From an uncultured Acetatifactor sp. (GTDB lineage: Bacteria > Bacillota > Clostridia > Lachnospirales > Lachnospiraceae): 32,757 nucleotides of DNA. Below the pieces are notes generated by a model, which was not told the DNA's origin, searched no databases, and worked only from the letters and a program-made list of their open reading frames with translations. Shown here piece by piece: positions 7,547 through 16,140 of this stretch. The DNA is taken from positions 1 through 32,757 of the forward strand of contig CAJTLR010000016.1 in the NCBI GenBank assembly GCA_910577185.1, given 5' to 3'. The first letter of the stretch is position 1, and the number at the start of each line of letters is the position of its first letter. The translations under genes and the position numbers were made by a program.

Positions 7547-8092
7547 ATGAACAAGGTAATGAAAGAAATCATAAGTACCCTGGCTTACGTGCTGGGCGTC
7601 TTGTGCCTCACATGGCTGGTGATTACTTTTGTGGGACAGAGGACGGCGGTGGATGGCTCCTCCATGGAACCCATGCTGTCTGATGGCGATAATCTGCTTG
7701 TGGATAAGATTACATACCGGTTCCGGGAACCCCAGCGTTATGATATTATCGTTTTTCCGCCTCAATATGAGGTGAATACTTATTACATCAAGAGGATTAT
7801 CGGGCTTCCGGGGGAGACTGTCCGGATTGACCTGGAGGGAAATATCTACATAAACGATGAGATTCTTCCCGAAAATTACGGCAGGGAGATTATCAGCCCG
7901 GATAAGGTGGGCAGGGCCACAAAGCCAGTTGTGCTGGGAGAGGACGAATATTTCGTGCTGGGGGATAACCGCAACAACAGCATGGACAGCCGGTCGCCGG
8001 TGGTGGGAAACATAAAGAGAAAGGATATCGTGGGCAGGGCCTGGGTGCGGATCTGGCCCCTGAATAAGCTGGGGGTCCTGAAGCATCAGTGA
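7547..8092 (+). CDS. lepB: signal peptidase I (second copy)
   Basis: A second type I signal peptidase, 181 residues, lies about 1 kb downstream of the first. It has one membrane segment (about residues 10-30), the nucleophile box DGSSMEPML (Ser39), the lysine box YYIKRIIGLPGE (Lys82) and GDNRNNSMDSR. It shares motifs but little of its remaining sequence with the first copy, so the pair does not look like a recent duplication. The ATG follows AGGAG by nine bases. A 170-base gap with no recognisable signal separates it from rbgA. Several signal peptidases with overlapping preference are common in Gram-positives. Confidence 0.95.
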   Translation: MNKVMKEIISTLAYVLGVLCLTWLVITFVGQRTAVDGSSMEPMLSDGDNLLVDKITYRFREPQRYDIIVFPPQYEVNTYYIKRIIGLPGETVRIDLEGNIYINDEILPENYGREIISPDKVGRATKPVVLGEDEYFVLGDNRNNSMDSRSPVVGNIKRKDIVGRAWVRIWPLNKLGVLKHQ

Positions 8093-8151
8093 GCGGAAGC
8101 CGGGGCAGGTGCGGAGGTTTGCATAAGGGTTCCGGAAAAGAAACGGCGGAT

Positions 8152-8922
8152 ATGAATGATATGAAAAGCACAACAGAGATAAAGAAAATTCTTCAGGCAG
8201 CAACGGTGCAGGAGCTGCCTGAATTTATAAATACCTATTCGGCGGATGAACGGGCCGGGGTGAGAAAGCTGGCGGAGACGGCTTCCAGAAGGCTTGCTGC
8301 CCTGGAACAGGAAAAGCTGAGAATCGAGGGACTCCGGGTCTATGAGAGACAGTACGGGAATTATGATTATATCTGCGGGGTGGACGAAGCGGGAAGAGGT
8401 CCCCTGGCCGGGCCGGTGGTTGCGGGGGCAGTGATTCTGCCCAGAGACTGTCGTATTTTATATATAAATGATTCCAAGCAACTGTCCGAAAAAAAGAGAG
8501 AGGAACTTTATGATATCATTCTGGAACAGGCTCTCAGCTGGAGCGTCGGTTACGCATCCCCGGAACGGATTGACGAAATCAACATCCTGCAGGCCACCTA
8601 TGAGGCCATGCGGGAGGCGGTGGCAGGCCTGAATCCCGGGCCGGACATTTTGCTGAACGACGCGGTGACGATTCCCGGTATCCCCATTCCCCAGGTGCCG
8701 ATTATCAAGGGAGACGCGAAAAGCATCACCATCGGGGCGGCAAGCATCCTTGCAAAAGTGACCAGGGACAGAATGATGCTCCAATATGACCAGTTATACC
8801 CGGAGTATGGTTTTTCGGGAAATAAGGGCTATGGAAGCGCAGGACATGTGGAAGCTTTGAAAAATCACGGCCCATCCCCCATACACAGGAGAAGTTTTCT
8901 GAAAAATATGATTCCGGGTTAA
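8152..8922 (+). CDS. rnhB: ribonuclease HII
   Basis: RNase HII cuts RNA in RNA-DNA hybrids and starts removal of single misincorporated ribonucleotides. Catalytic-site motifs are YICGVDEAGRGPLAGPVVAG (the DEG signature with the first acidic pair), NDSKQLSEKKRE, ILAKVTRDR and the C-terminal GYGSAGHVEALKNHGPSPIHR. An N-terminal extension of about 70 residues before the core is typical of Gram-positive RNase HII, giving 256 residues here. The start is uncertain: ATG codons at 8152 and 8161 and a GTG at 8089 overlapping lepB are all in frame, and no strong binding site decides between them. The rbgA-rnhB neighbourhood is conserved. Confidence 0.94.
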   Translation: MNDMKSTTEIKKILQAATVQELPEFINTYSADERAGVRKLAETASRRLAALEQEKLRIEGLRVYERQYGNYDYICGVDEAGRGPLAGPVVAGAVILPRDCRILYINDSKQLSEKKREELYDIILEQALSWSVGYASPERIDEINILQATYEAMREAVAGLNPGPDILLNDAVTIPGIPIPQVPIIKGDAKSITIGAASILAKVTRDRMMLQYDQLYPEYGFSGNKGYGSAGHVEALKNHGPSPIHRRSFLKNMIPG

Positions 8923-8952
8923 AACAAGTCATGGGTAGAAAGGAGAGTTTGG

Positions 8953-10854
8953 ATGAAGCTGTCACAACTTTTTTCGGGAGAGGTCCGCACGGATACTTCT
9001 TCGCATCCCTCCCAGACACAAATGACGCCTGCCCAGATGGAAAGCATCAACAGACAGATTCGTTCCCTTGTGCCGGGCCAGACCATAAGCGGCGAGATCA
9101 TAGCCAGGAACGGCAGTGAGGTGCAGATCAGGCTTTCCGAGGATCTGGTGCTGAATGCCAGGGTGGACCGGAACATGAATATTGAGATCGGGAAAAATAT
9201 GACCTTTGAGGTAAAAAACAACGGCAGCGCCCTGACCTTAAGCCCCTTGTTTACCAATGTGGCCACTGACATGAATGTGCTGAAGGCGCTGGACATGGCG
9301 GGACTGCCGGTAAACGGCTCCACGGTACAGATGACGCAACAGCTGATGGCGGCGGGGATGTCCGTGAACAAGACGAACCTGCAGCAGATTTTCAGGGAGA
9401 TCAACAATTTCCCCCAGGCGGAAATCGTGGATGTGATCCATCTCCACAAGCTGCAGATGCCGGTAAACGAAGCAAACATAAATCAGATGATTTCTTACCG
9501 GAATCTCAGTCACCAGCTGACGGGAGGCATGGAAACCATCCTGGAGGGACTGCCGGAAGTGCTGGATTCCATGGTGGAGGAAGGCAATCTGCAGGGCGCC
9601 GCAAAGCTGTATCAGGAACTGCTGGATCTGGTGCGGGAAGGGGCAGGGCAGGGTCTTTCCGGGGAAGAAAACGGACTGCCGGGCCCTGCCGGGACTGTGT
9701 CCGGCAATGGGGAAGCGCAGGCGGGGCAGACGGTACCGGGGACCGGGGGAGAAAGCCTTCCCGGCTCATGGGCGGAAGGTCAGCCCAGGGCGGAAGGCCA
9801 GCCCGGGGCGGAAAGCCAGACAGGGGCAGTGCAGACTGCCGGGCCGGGTCCGGCAAACCTGATTCTCAACGCGGCGGAGGAGCTGGCGGGAGCGGAGCGG
9901 AACCTGCCGGAAGGAAAGGATGTTCAGGACATTCCCGGGGGAAGACAGGAATCTGCCGGCAATGCCCCGGGGCAGGTGCAGGAAAATCCAGCCCGGGAGG
10001 TGATTCCCGATTTTCTGCGGGCTGGTGTGGCCAGGGAGGCGGAAAGCTTCCTGAATTCCCTGCGACTGCCGGCCCCGGAGGCATCCGCCGCCCGGGCGCA
10101 GATTCTGCAGTTTGCCCAGGGCAAGATGAGTGCGGACACATTTTTTTCCTTCCTAAGTACCATGGCGGAGGAGGCGAAATTTTCCGCCGCTTCCATGCGC
10201 GGCCTGCATAAATTGTTTTCGGGAGCCGGTTTCCGGGAACTGTTCAGCCGCCAGCTGAAAAATAACTGGACCCTGCGCCCGGAGGAAGTGGCATCCCGGG
10301 AAAAGGTGGAAGACCTGTACAACCGCATGGACAGACAGCTGCGGAATCTCACCACAGCCCTGGAAAATGCCGGACAGAATCATTCTTCCGCCTATAGGGC
10401 GGCATCCTCCATGTCCCAGAACCTTGACTTTCTGCAGCAGCTCAACCAGATGTATGCCTATGTGCAGCTTCCCCTGAAGTTACAGCAGAGGGAGGCCCAC
10501 GGGGATCTGTATGTCTATACCAACAAAAAGAAGCTGGCCAGCCCGGAAGCGGGTGTCAGCGCCCTGCTGCATCTGGACATGGAATACTTAGGCTCCCTGG
10601 ATGTGTATGTGGTCATGAAAAACGCCAAAGTCAACACGAAATTTTATCTGCAGGATGACGAAATGATAGACTTTATGGCGGCGCACATGGACATTCTGAC
10701 GGACCGTCTGAAAAAAAGGGGATATGACTGCAGCTTTGCCATGGTGCGCAGGGACGAACATGCGGAGGAAGCCACAAAGGGCGGGCTGGAGCCGCTCCTG
10801 CGCCAGGAAAAGGGCATCATGCTCTCACACTATGCCTTTGATGTGCGGACCTGA
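8953..10854 (+). CDS. FliK-like protein (YlqG-type), not in a flagellar locus
   Basis: This 633-residue protein matches the layout of flagellar hook-length control proteins: an N-terminal part, a Pro/Gly/Glu-rich low-complexity middle (about residues 225-350) and a compact C-terminal domain (about 505-600) resembling the FliK C-terminal Flg_hook domain, with YLGSLDVYVVMKNAKVNTKF followed by a helix. In Bacillus the corresponding position between rnhB and ylqH holds ylqG, a protein of the same type. No hook, basal-body or export genes are nearby, and the next gene encodes only the cytoplasmic tail of FlhB. The role outside flagella is unknown. AGGAGAG lies five bases before the ATG. The middle carries an 18-base tandem repeat. 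Confidence 0.75.
   Translation: MKLSQLFSGEVRTDTSSHPSQTQMTPAQMESINRQIRSLVPGQTISGEIIARNGSEVQIRLSEDLVLNARVDRNMNIEIGKNMTFEVKNNGSALTLSPLFTNVATDMNVLKALDMAGLPVNGSTVQMTQQLMAAGMSVNKTNLQQIFREINNFPQAEIVDVIHLHKLQMPVNEANINQMISYRNLSHQLTGGMETILEGLPEVLDSMVEEGNLQGAAKLYQELLDLVREGAGQGLSGEENGLPGPAGTVSGNGEAQAGQTVPGTGGESLPGSWAEGQPRAEGQPGAESQTGAVQTAGPGPANLILNAAEELAGAERNLPEGKDVQDIPGGRQESAGNAPGQVQENPAREVIPDFLRAGVAREAESFLNSLRLPAPEASAARAQILQFAQGKMSADTFFSFLSTMAEEAKFSAASMRGLHKLFSGAGFRELFSRQLKNNWTLRPEEVASREKVEDLYNRMDRQLRNLTTALENAGQNHSSAYRAASSMSQNLDFLQQLNQMYAYVQLPLKLQQREAHGDLYVYTNKKKLASPEAGVSALLHLDMEYLGSLDVYVVMKNAKVNTKFYLQDDEMIDFMAAHMDILTDRLKKRGYDCSFAMVRRDEHAEEATKGGLEPLLRQEKGIMLSHYAFDVRT
9772..9825 (+). repeat. 18-base tandem repeat, three copies, inside the FliK-like gene
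   Basis: Three consecutive 18-base units, each close to GCGGAAGGCCAGCCCGGG, encode repeated A-E-G-Q-P-G-like hexapeptides in the low-complexity linker. The third copy has diverged. Such an in-frame repeat can change length without breaking the gene. Confidence 0.8.
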
Positions 10855-10922
10855 TTGTTTTTCCGGGTTCGGAATACCTGCCGCGGCAGTCAAATGGAAA
10901 TCGTCAGAATAAGGGATAAATT

Positions 10923-11210
10923 ATGAGCGGGAAAAAAGAAGAGAAATTAAAACAGGCCATTGCCCTGGAATATGATCCTTCCGATGAGGCGCCCCGGGTC
11001 ATTGCCAGCGGGCGGGGGATTCTGGCAGAAAAAATTATCGAAAAAGCCCAGGAAAGCGATGTGCCCATCCACAAGGACGACAAACTGGCAGATACCCTGT
11101 CTCGTCTGGATATCGGGGACATGATACCGCCGGAATTATATGAAGTTGTGGCGGAAATACTGGTATTTGTGGATTCCATGGACAAAATAAAGGGCAAAAT
11201 AAAGAGGTAG
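10923..11210 (+). CDS. ylqH: FlhB C-terminal domain-like protein (YlqH-type)
   Basis: This 95-residue protein resembles only the cytoplasmic export-switch domain of FlhB/YscU: IALEYDPSDEAPRVIASGRG, then the domain's helix and IPPELYEVVAEILVFV. The four membrane helices of FlhB are absent, and so is the NPTH self-cleavage motif that normally precedes this region; the aligned place reads straight into the ALEYDP strand. It follows the FliK-like gene by 68 bases. In true flagella FliK talks to this FlhB domain, so the pair may keep that interaction for another purpose. AAGGG precedes the ATG. Confidence 0.88.
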   Translation: MSGKKEEKLKQAIALEYDPSDEAPRVIASGRGILAEKIIEKAQESDVPIHKDDKLADTLSRLDIGDMIPPELYEVVAEILVFVDSMDKIKGKIKR

Positions 11211-11219
11211 GGAAGATAT

Positions 11220-11582
11220 TTGAACAAGCGCACAACGGGCACAAAACGGGAAAAGCAGGCGGCGGAATATTTAACCTCACAGGGAATGCGGATTCTGGAG
11301 ACCAATTTCAGGAGCAGGCAGGGGGAAATCGACCTGATTGGCTTCCATGAGGGCTCTCTTGTGTTTGTGGAAGTAAAATACAGAAGCACCGCCGGAAAAG
11401 GCCATGCCCTGGAGGCGGTGGATTTCCGCAAGCAGGCCAGAATCTGCCGGACGGCGGATTATTACAGATATCTGCGCCGGCTTCCGGAGGATACCAATGT
11501 GCGGTATGATGTGGTAGGGATGCAGGGAAATGATATTTTCTGGATAAGGAACGCTTTTCCACATATTTACAGGCAGAATTAA
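11220..11582 (+). CDS. YraN family (UPF0102) putative endonuclease-fold protein
   Basis: The 120-residue protein belongs to the YraN/UPF0102 family, which has a restriction-endonuclease-like fold but no firmly established role. The core reads GTKREKQAAEYLTSQGMRIL, then NFRSRQGEIDLIG and LVFVEVKYR; the acidic residues of EIDLI and the E-x-K of VEVKYR are the metal-binding pattern of that fold. Translation appears to start at a TTG (11220), nine bases after the ylqH stop, with GGGAAG upstream. It is often found beside rnhB in bacteria, which agrees with this context. Confidence 0.9.
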   Translation: MNKRTTGTKREKQAAEYLTSQGMRILETNFRSRQGEIDLIGFHEGSLVFVEVKYRSTAGKGHALEAVDFRKQARICRTADYYRYLRRLPEDTNVRYDVVGMQGNDIFWIRNAFPHIYRQN

Positions 11583-11647
11583 GAATAGTCCGTTTCCGGC
11601 CGGAATATTAACATTGCCGCCGGACAGAAGCAAGAAAGGATTGTAGT

Positions 11648-12514
11648 ATGTTTCAGGTCAGGAGAAGAAATGAGAATGATCTTGTTATGCGGCAGAACGC
11701 GGTGGCGCTGGAGGATGGGACAGAACTGGAATACCTGACATTTCCCCTGCTTGAGGAACTGGGGGTGGCGAAACATTTGTTTACCACCCGCCTGGGCGGT
11801 GTCAGCAAAGGGGAGTTTTCTTCCATGAACTTAAGCTTTACCCGGGGGGACAGTCACGGGGACGTACTTGCAAATTATGAGAGGATTGCAGGCATTCTGG
11901 GCTGCCGGACGGAGGATATGGCTGCCTCCCATCAGACCCATACCACAAATATCCGCAGAGTGGGGCCTGCGGACCGGGGAAAGGGTATTGTCCGGGAAAG
12001 AGATTATGAAAATGTGGATGGACTGATCACGGACGAACCCGGCCTGGCTCTGGTTACTTATTATGCGGACTGTGTTCCGCTGTATTTCGTGGATCCGGTA
12101 CACAGGGCCATAGGCCTGGCCCATTCCGGCTGGCGGGGCACCGTGGGAAAAATGGGGAAACGCATGACCGAAGCCATGGGAGAACAGTTCGGCAGCCGGC
12201 CGGAGGAGCTCTATGCTGCCATAGGGCCCGCCATATGCCGGGACTGCTATGAGGTGGGCCGGGATGTGGCGGGGCAGTTTGGGAACATGGCGGGAAGCGG
12301 TGTGGTCACACCGGGAAAAGAATCCGCAAAATACCAGCTGGATCTGTGGTTTGCCAATAAAAGGATCCTGGAAGAGGCGGGAATCTTAAAATCCCATATT
12401 TCCGTGGCGGATATCTGCACCTGCCACAACAGTGGATATCTTTTTTCCCACAGGGCAAGCGGGGGAAGAAGGGGCAATCTGGGGGCGTTTTTGATGCTTG
12501 TGCCCAAGGTTTAA
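11648..12514 (+). CDS. pgeF: PgeF/YfiH family copper-type or purine nucleoside phosphorylase-like protein
   Basis: PgeF (formerly laccase-domain or polyphenol oxidase YfiH) is now linked to peptidoglycan editing and to purine nucleoside activity. The 288-residue protein has all the family blocks: LGGVSKGEFSSMNLSF, AASHQTHTTNI (His95, His98), YYADCVPLYFVDP (Cys142), LAHSGWRGT (His159), AIGPAICRDCYEVG, and the C-terminal CTCHNSGYLFSHRASGG. These His and Cys residues form the metal/active site. The ATG follows AAGGA by about seven bases. A perfect 12-base palindrome (11594-11605) sits in the short gap upstream, of unknown meaning. Confidence 0.93.
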   Translation: MFQVRRRNENDLVMRQNAVALEDGTELEYLTFPLLEELGVAKHLFTTRLGGVSKGEFSSMNLSFTRGDSHGDVLANYERIAGILGCRTEDMAASHQTHTTNIRRVGPADRGKGIVRERDYENVDGLITDEPGLALVTYYADCVPLYFVDPVHRAIGLAHSGWRGTVGKMGKRMTEAMGEQFGSRPEELYAAIGPAICRDCYEVGRDVAGQFGNMAGSGVVTPGKESAKYQLDLWFANKRILEEAGILKSHISVADICTCHNSGYLFSHRASGGRRGNLGAFLMLVPKV

Positions 12515-12560
12515 AAAAAGCGGCAGGCGCGGCGCAGAAAGGGAAACGGAGTGGAAAGAT

Positions 12561-13253
12561 ATGGCAAATATACTGGTGTGCGATGATGACAGAGAGATTG
12601 TGGACGCTATCGAAATTTACCTGAATCAGGATGGCTATCAGATTTTCAAGGCATATGACGGGGCCCAGGCCATGGAGCTGCTGAAGAAAGAGGAGATTCA
12701 TCTGCTGGTCATGGACGTGATGATGCCCAAACTGGACGGAATCCGGGCTACCTTAAAAATCCGGGAATACAGCAGTATTCCCATAATCATGCTGTCCGCA
12801 AAATCCGAGGACACGGACAAGATTCTGGGCCTGAACATCGGCGCCGACGATTATATCACGAAACCTTTCAATCCCCTGGAGCTGGTGGCCAGGGTAAAGT
12901 CCAATCTGCGCCGGTATACCTCGCTGGGCAGCCTGAATGCGGAGAACAAATCGGTGTACCAGGCGGGCGGCCTGGTGATCAATGACGATACCAAACAGGT
13001 GACGGTGGACGGGGAACCGGTGAAAATGACCCCCATCGAATATAATATCCTGCTTCTGCTGATGAAAAACCAGGGCAGGGTCTTTTCCATTGACCAGATT
13101 TATGAAAGCATCTGGAATGAGGACGCCATAGGCGCGGACAACACGGTGGCGGTGCATATCCGCCATATCCGCGAGAAAATAGAGATCAATCCCAGGGAGC
13201 CCAGGTACCTGAAGGTAGTCTGGGGCGTGGGTTATAAAATTGACAAGCAGTAA
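12561..13253 (+). CDS. OmpR/PhoB-family response regulator
   Basis: A two-component response regulator of 230 residues. The receiver domain shows the acidic pocket CDDD (8-10), the phosphoacceptor MDVMMPKLDG (Asp52) and the signalling lysine TKPF (Lys101). The C-terminal half is a winged-helix DNA-binding domain, with MTPIEYNILLLLMKNQGRVF and the recognition helix region ADNTVAVHIRHIREKI. The sequence is closest in feel to VanR-like regulators. It starts at ATG 12561; the frame reads on upstream into pgeF without a better site. The sensor kinase starts 56 bases downstream, so the two form one system. Target genes cannot be told from the window. Confidence 0.95.
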   Translation: MANILVCDDDREIVDAIEIYLNQDGYQIFKAYDGAQAMELLKKEEIHLLVMDVMMPKLDGIRATLKIREYSSIPIIMLSAKSEDTDKILGLNIGADDYITKPFNPLELVARVKSNLRRYTSLGSLNAENKSVYQAGGLVINDDTKQVTVDGEPVKMTPIEYNILLLLMKNQGRVFSIDQIYESIWNEDAIGADNTVAVHIRHIREKIEINPREPRYLKVVWGVGYKIDKQ

Positions 13254-13309
13254 TAAAGCAGTGCCGGTGAAAACATGTTCCGGACAGACACTGCGGAACT
13301 GGAAAGAAT

Positions 13310-16084
13310 ATGAAAAAACCAACTTTTAAAAGACTTATCCTGGGGCTTGTGCAGCATATCCTGGCCGCGGGCATCATGCTGGCGGTGGCCGCGCTGCTGC
13401 TGAATTCCTATGTGGCGGTCAATTCCATCGATGGCACAAAGGTATACAAAATTTTTCCCGTGGATGTGGGGCTGGAATTTGAGGAGTCCGATATTTACCA
13501 TGACCTGTTCCGGAATGCGGTGTCGGACATCACGCAGCTGGTAGCCATCAAAGGACAGCTGGAGACAAACGGTGTATTTGACCCTTCCAAACAGATCGAT
13601 GTGACGGCCTACGCCGGCGAGATCGGGGCGGATAAGGGCTGTTCGGTCTCCGCTGTCTACGAACTGGACAATATCATCAAATGGGGCAGATACGGCGTGG
13701 AGTATACCAACCGTTTCTTAAGCATGTCTGATTTCGTCAATTATTTCGGTTATTGCATTTATCCCGAGAATTTTAAACTGGATGAATATGGACAGCTGGT
13801 TTTTGACGACTTTAACCGTGTGGAGGAAGTCACCGACATTCCGGAGGGTGAAAACCAGACAGGGGAGGAGACCGGCCAGGAGGAAGGGACAGGGGAACCA
13901 GAGGCGTCACTGACAAAAGAGCGTTTCGGGAAAAGCGTGGAAGAACTTGCGGCGCTGACGGACAAGCTGGCGGAATATACGGAAGAACAGCTGGAAGACC
14001 TTGTTTTTTCGTATATCATGGCCAAAAACCTGGATCATGTGGATGTGTCCAGGGAAGATGACGGCAGCTGGGTGATTTTTGTCCCCATGCTGAACTGCCG
14101 CTATACCACCGCGGACGGGGAAAGGCTTCTGACAAATTATGCGGACAACTGGATCGATTACATGCAGCTGCAGGAAAACACGGTGGCTGTCATAAATGAC
14201 ATCACCATGAATTACCAGCGGTACCAGATCTGCAACGAAGCCTATAAAGAAGAGAACAGCAATGTGAAGTATATGGTCCGCATGATGACGGACGATGGCA
14301 TCTGTACCTATACCAACCGTTCCGACCTGATGGAGGCAGAGGATGATTTTGTCACGGAATCCTTCAACGAATACAGATGGTACCTGATTTATTATCCGGA
14401 AAACCTGGTGTTTATGGGAAATACCATCCTGAGTGAGGAAGAAATTGACGCCTATATCAGCACTTACCGCTATGCCTATCCCGATACCACTCATATCTGG
14501 CTGGGTGTGGACTCCAATTATGACAATGTGGGGGATGCCTTCTATGCGGCCCATGAAGTATACCAGAAAATCGTACCCAACATGAACCGGATTATGGCCC
14601 TGATGGGCTTTCTGGCGGCGGTCTGGGTGGGGCTGGGAATTTACCTGACCGTCAATGCCGGAGCCGCGGTCAGCGAGAACGGGGAACAGATATGGTATCT
14701 GAACCGCCATGACAGAATCTGGACGGAGCTGGCGTTTGTGTTCGCGGCGGGGCTGGTCTACGGGGGGCTGTTCGGGTACCGGATTCTCATCGGAATCGCC
14801 CAGAGCGCCGGGGAAGATCCGCAGCTTCTGGGCATCCAGCTGACCAGGCTATACCGGTATGGCCTGTTCGCGCTTTACGGCGTCTATGTGAGCATTGCCT
14901 TTGACCTGGCCTGGTACAGCCTGGTGCGCCGCATCAAGGCCAACAATCTGTGGAGCGACAGTTTCCTGCATTTTGTCTGCAGGGGCCTGAGCAATTCCAC
15001 AAGATTCATTTTCCGTCATAAAAATACGATTATCAGTACCCTGCTGCCTTACAATGTGTTTCTGTTTCTGAATCTGGCGGGGATTGTGGCAGCGTATGTC
15101 CTGCGGGAACAGAAGCTGTATATGCTGCTGCTTCTGGCAGTGATGGCAGCGGTGGACGGCATTGTGGGGATTCTGATGCTCAGGCGCAGCGCGGAACAGA
15201 CGGAGATCACGGAGGGAATCAAGAAGATCCGGGACGGGGAAGTGGGTTTTAAGCTGGATTCGGACGCGTTCCACGGTTCCAACAAAGAGCTTGCGGACGC
15301 GGTAAACAATATCGGCGAGGGCATCAGCAAGGCCGTGAGTACAAGTATGAAAGACGAGCAGCTGAAAACGGATCTGATCACAAATGTGTCCCATGATATC
15401 AAGACCCCCCTCACATCGCTGATCAATTATGTGGGTCTGCTGAAACGCCTGAAGATAGAGGAGGAACCTGCCAGGGGATATATTGAGATTCTCGACAGCA
15501 AATCCCAGCGGCTGAAGCAGCTGACGGATGACCTGGTGGAGGCTTCCAAAATTTCCTCAGGCAATATTGAACTGAAAAAAGAAAAACTGAATCTGACCGA
15601 ACTGGTCAACCAGGGCATCGGGGAGTTTTCCGAACGCATGGAGGAATGCGGCCTGCAGGTGATTTTTGAGGAAAGCGACCTGACGGCGTATATTTATGCG
15701 GACAGCAGCAGAATGTGGCGTGTGGTGGAAAATCTGTTCAACAATGTGTGCAAGTATGCCATGGAGGGAACCAGGGTTTATATCGACATGGCAAAGTGGC
15801 AGGATCAGGTCCGGCTGTCCGTGAAAAATATTTCCAGACAGCAGATGCATGTGAAATCGGAAGACCTGACGGAGCGTTTCTTCCGGGGGGATACTTCCAG
15901 AACCACGGAAGGAAGCGGCCTGGGACTCTATATAGCCAAAAGCCTGGTACAGGTTCAGGGGGGAACTTTCGAGATTTTCCTGGACGGGGATTTATTTAAA
16001 ACCGTTTTGAGCTTTTCGGAATACAGTGAGGAAGCAGAAGGCTTACCGGAGGAGCCGGCCCGTGAGGGAACAGATGACCGGTAA
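13310..16084 (+). CDS. large multi-pass membrane sensor histidine kinase
   Basis: The 924-residue partner of the preceding regulator. One membrane segment near the N-terminus (about 10-33) is followed by a long outside domain of nearly 400 residues that includes an acidic Glu/Gly/Thr-rich linker (about 177-202). Five further hydrophobic segments follow between about 425 and 625, then a HAMP-like linker. The dimerisation box NVSHDIKTPLTSLINYVG carries the phosphoacceptor His695, and the ATPase domain shows NLFNNVCKYA (N box), FFRGDTSRTTEGSGLGLYIA (G boxes). The membrane part is far bigger than in ordinary VanS-type kinases, and the outside domain is not one I recognise. The ligand is unknown. 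Terminates just before the convergent PRPP synthetase gene. Confidence 0.94.
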   Translation: MKKPTFKRLILGLVQHILAAGIMLAVAALLLNSYVAVNSIDGTKVYKIFPVDVGLEFEESDIYHDLFRNAVSDITQLVAIKGQLETNGVFDPSKQIDVTAYAGEIGADKGCSVSAVYELDNIIKWGRYGVEYTNRFLSMSDFVNYFGYCIYPENFKLDEYGQLVFDDFNRVEEVTDIPEGENQTGEETGQEEGTGEPEASLTKERFGKSVEELAALTDKLAEYTEEQLEDLVFSYIMAKNLDHVDVSREDDGSWVIFVPMLNCRYTTADGERLLTNYADNWIDYMQLQENTVAVINDITMNYQRYQICNEAYKEENSNVKYMVRMMTDDGICTYTNRSDLMEAEDDFVTESFNEYRWYLIYYPENLVFMGNTILSEEEIDAYISTYRYAYPDTTHIWLGVDSNYDNVGDAFYAAHEVYQKIVPNMNRIMALMGFLAAVWVGLGIYLTVNAGAAVSENGEQIWYLNRHDRIWTELAFVFAAGLVYGGLFGYRILIGIAQSAGEDPQLLGIQLTRLYRYGLFALYGVYVSIAFDLAWYSLVRRIKANNLWSDSFLHFVCRGLSNSTRFIFRHKNTIISTLLPYNVFLFLNLAGIVAAYVLREQKLYMLLLLAVMAAVDGIVGILMLRRSAEQTEITEGIKKIRDGEVGFKLDSDAFHGSNKELADAVNNIGEGISKAVSTSMKDEQLKTDLITNVSHDIKTPLTSLINYVGLLKRLKIEEEPARGYIEILDSKSQRLKQLTDDLVEASKISSGNIELKKEKLNLTELVNQGIGEFSERMEECGLQVIFEESDLTAYIYADSSRMWRVVENLFNNVCKYAMEGTRVYIDMAKWQDQVRLSVKNISRQQMHVKSEDLTERFFRGDTSRTTEGSGLGLYIAKSLVQVQGGTFEIFLDGDLFKTVLSFSEYSEEAEGLPEEPAREGTDDR

Positions 16085-16114
16085 GCCGAAAATCTGAAAG
16101 AGAAGGGGGGAGGC

Positions 16115-16131
16115 GCCCTGCCCGGCAGGGC
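16115..16131. terminator. GC-rich hairpin between two convergent genes
   Basis: GCCCTGC (16115-16121), loop CCG, GCAGGGC (16125-16131). It lies between the converging kinase and PRPP synthetase genes and could stop transcription from either side, although neither strand has a good T-run after it. Confidence 0.4.
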
Positions 16132-16140
16132 CGTCCCGGT

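Noticed and set aside
8953..11210. A flagellar gene cluster
   Set aside because: Only the FliK-like and FlhB-tail genes are present. Hook, rod, ring and export gate genes are absent, and the FlhB tail lacks its cleavage motif.
11594..11605. Palindrome TTCCGGCCGGAA as an operator of pgeF
   Set aside because: It is a perfect 12-base palindrome, but no promoter is visible near it and GC-rich palindromes of this size arise by chance in this DNA.
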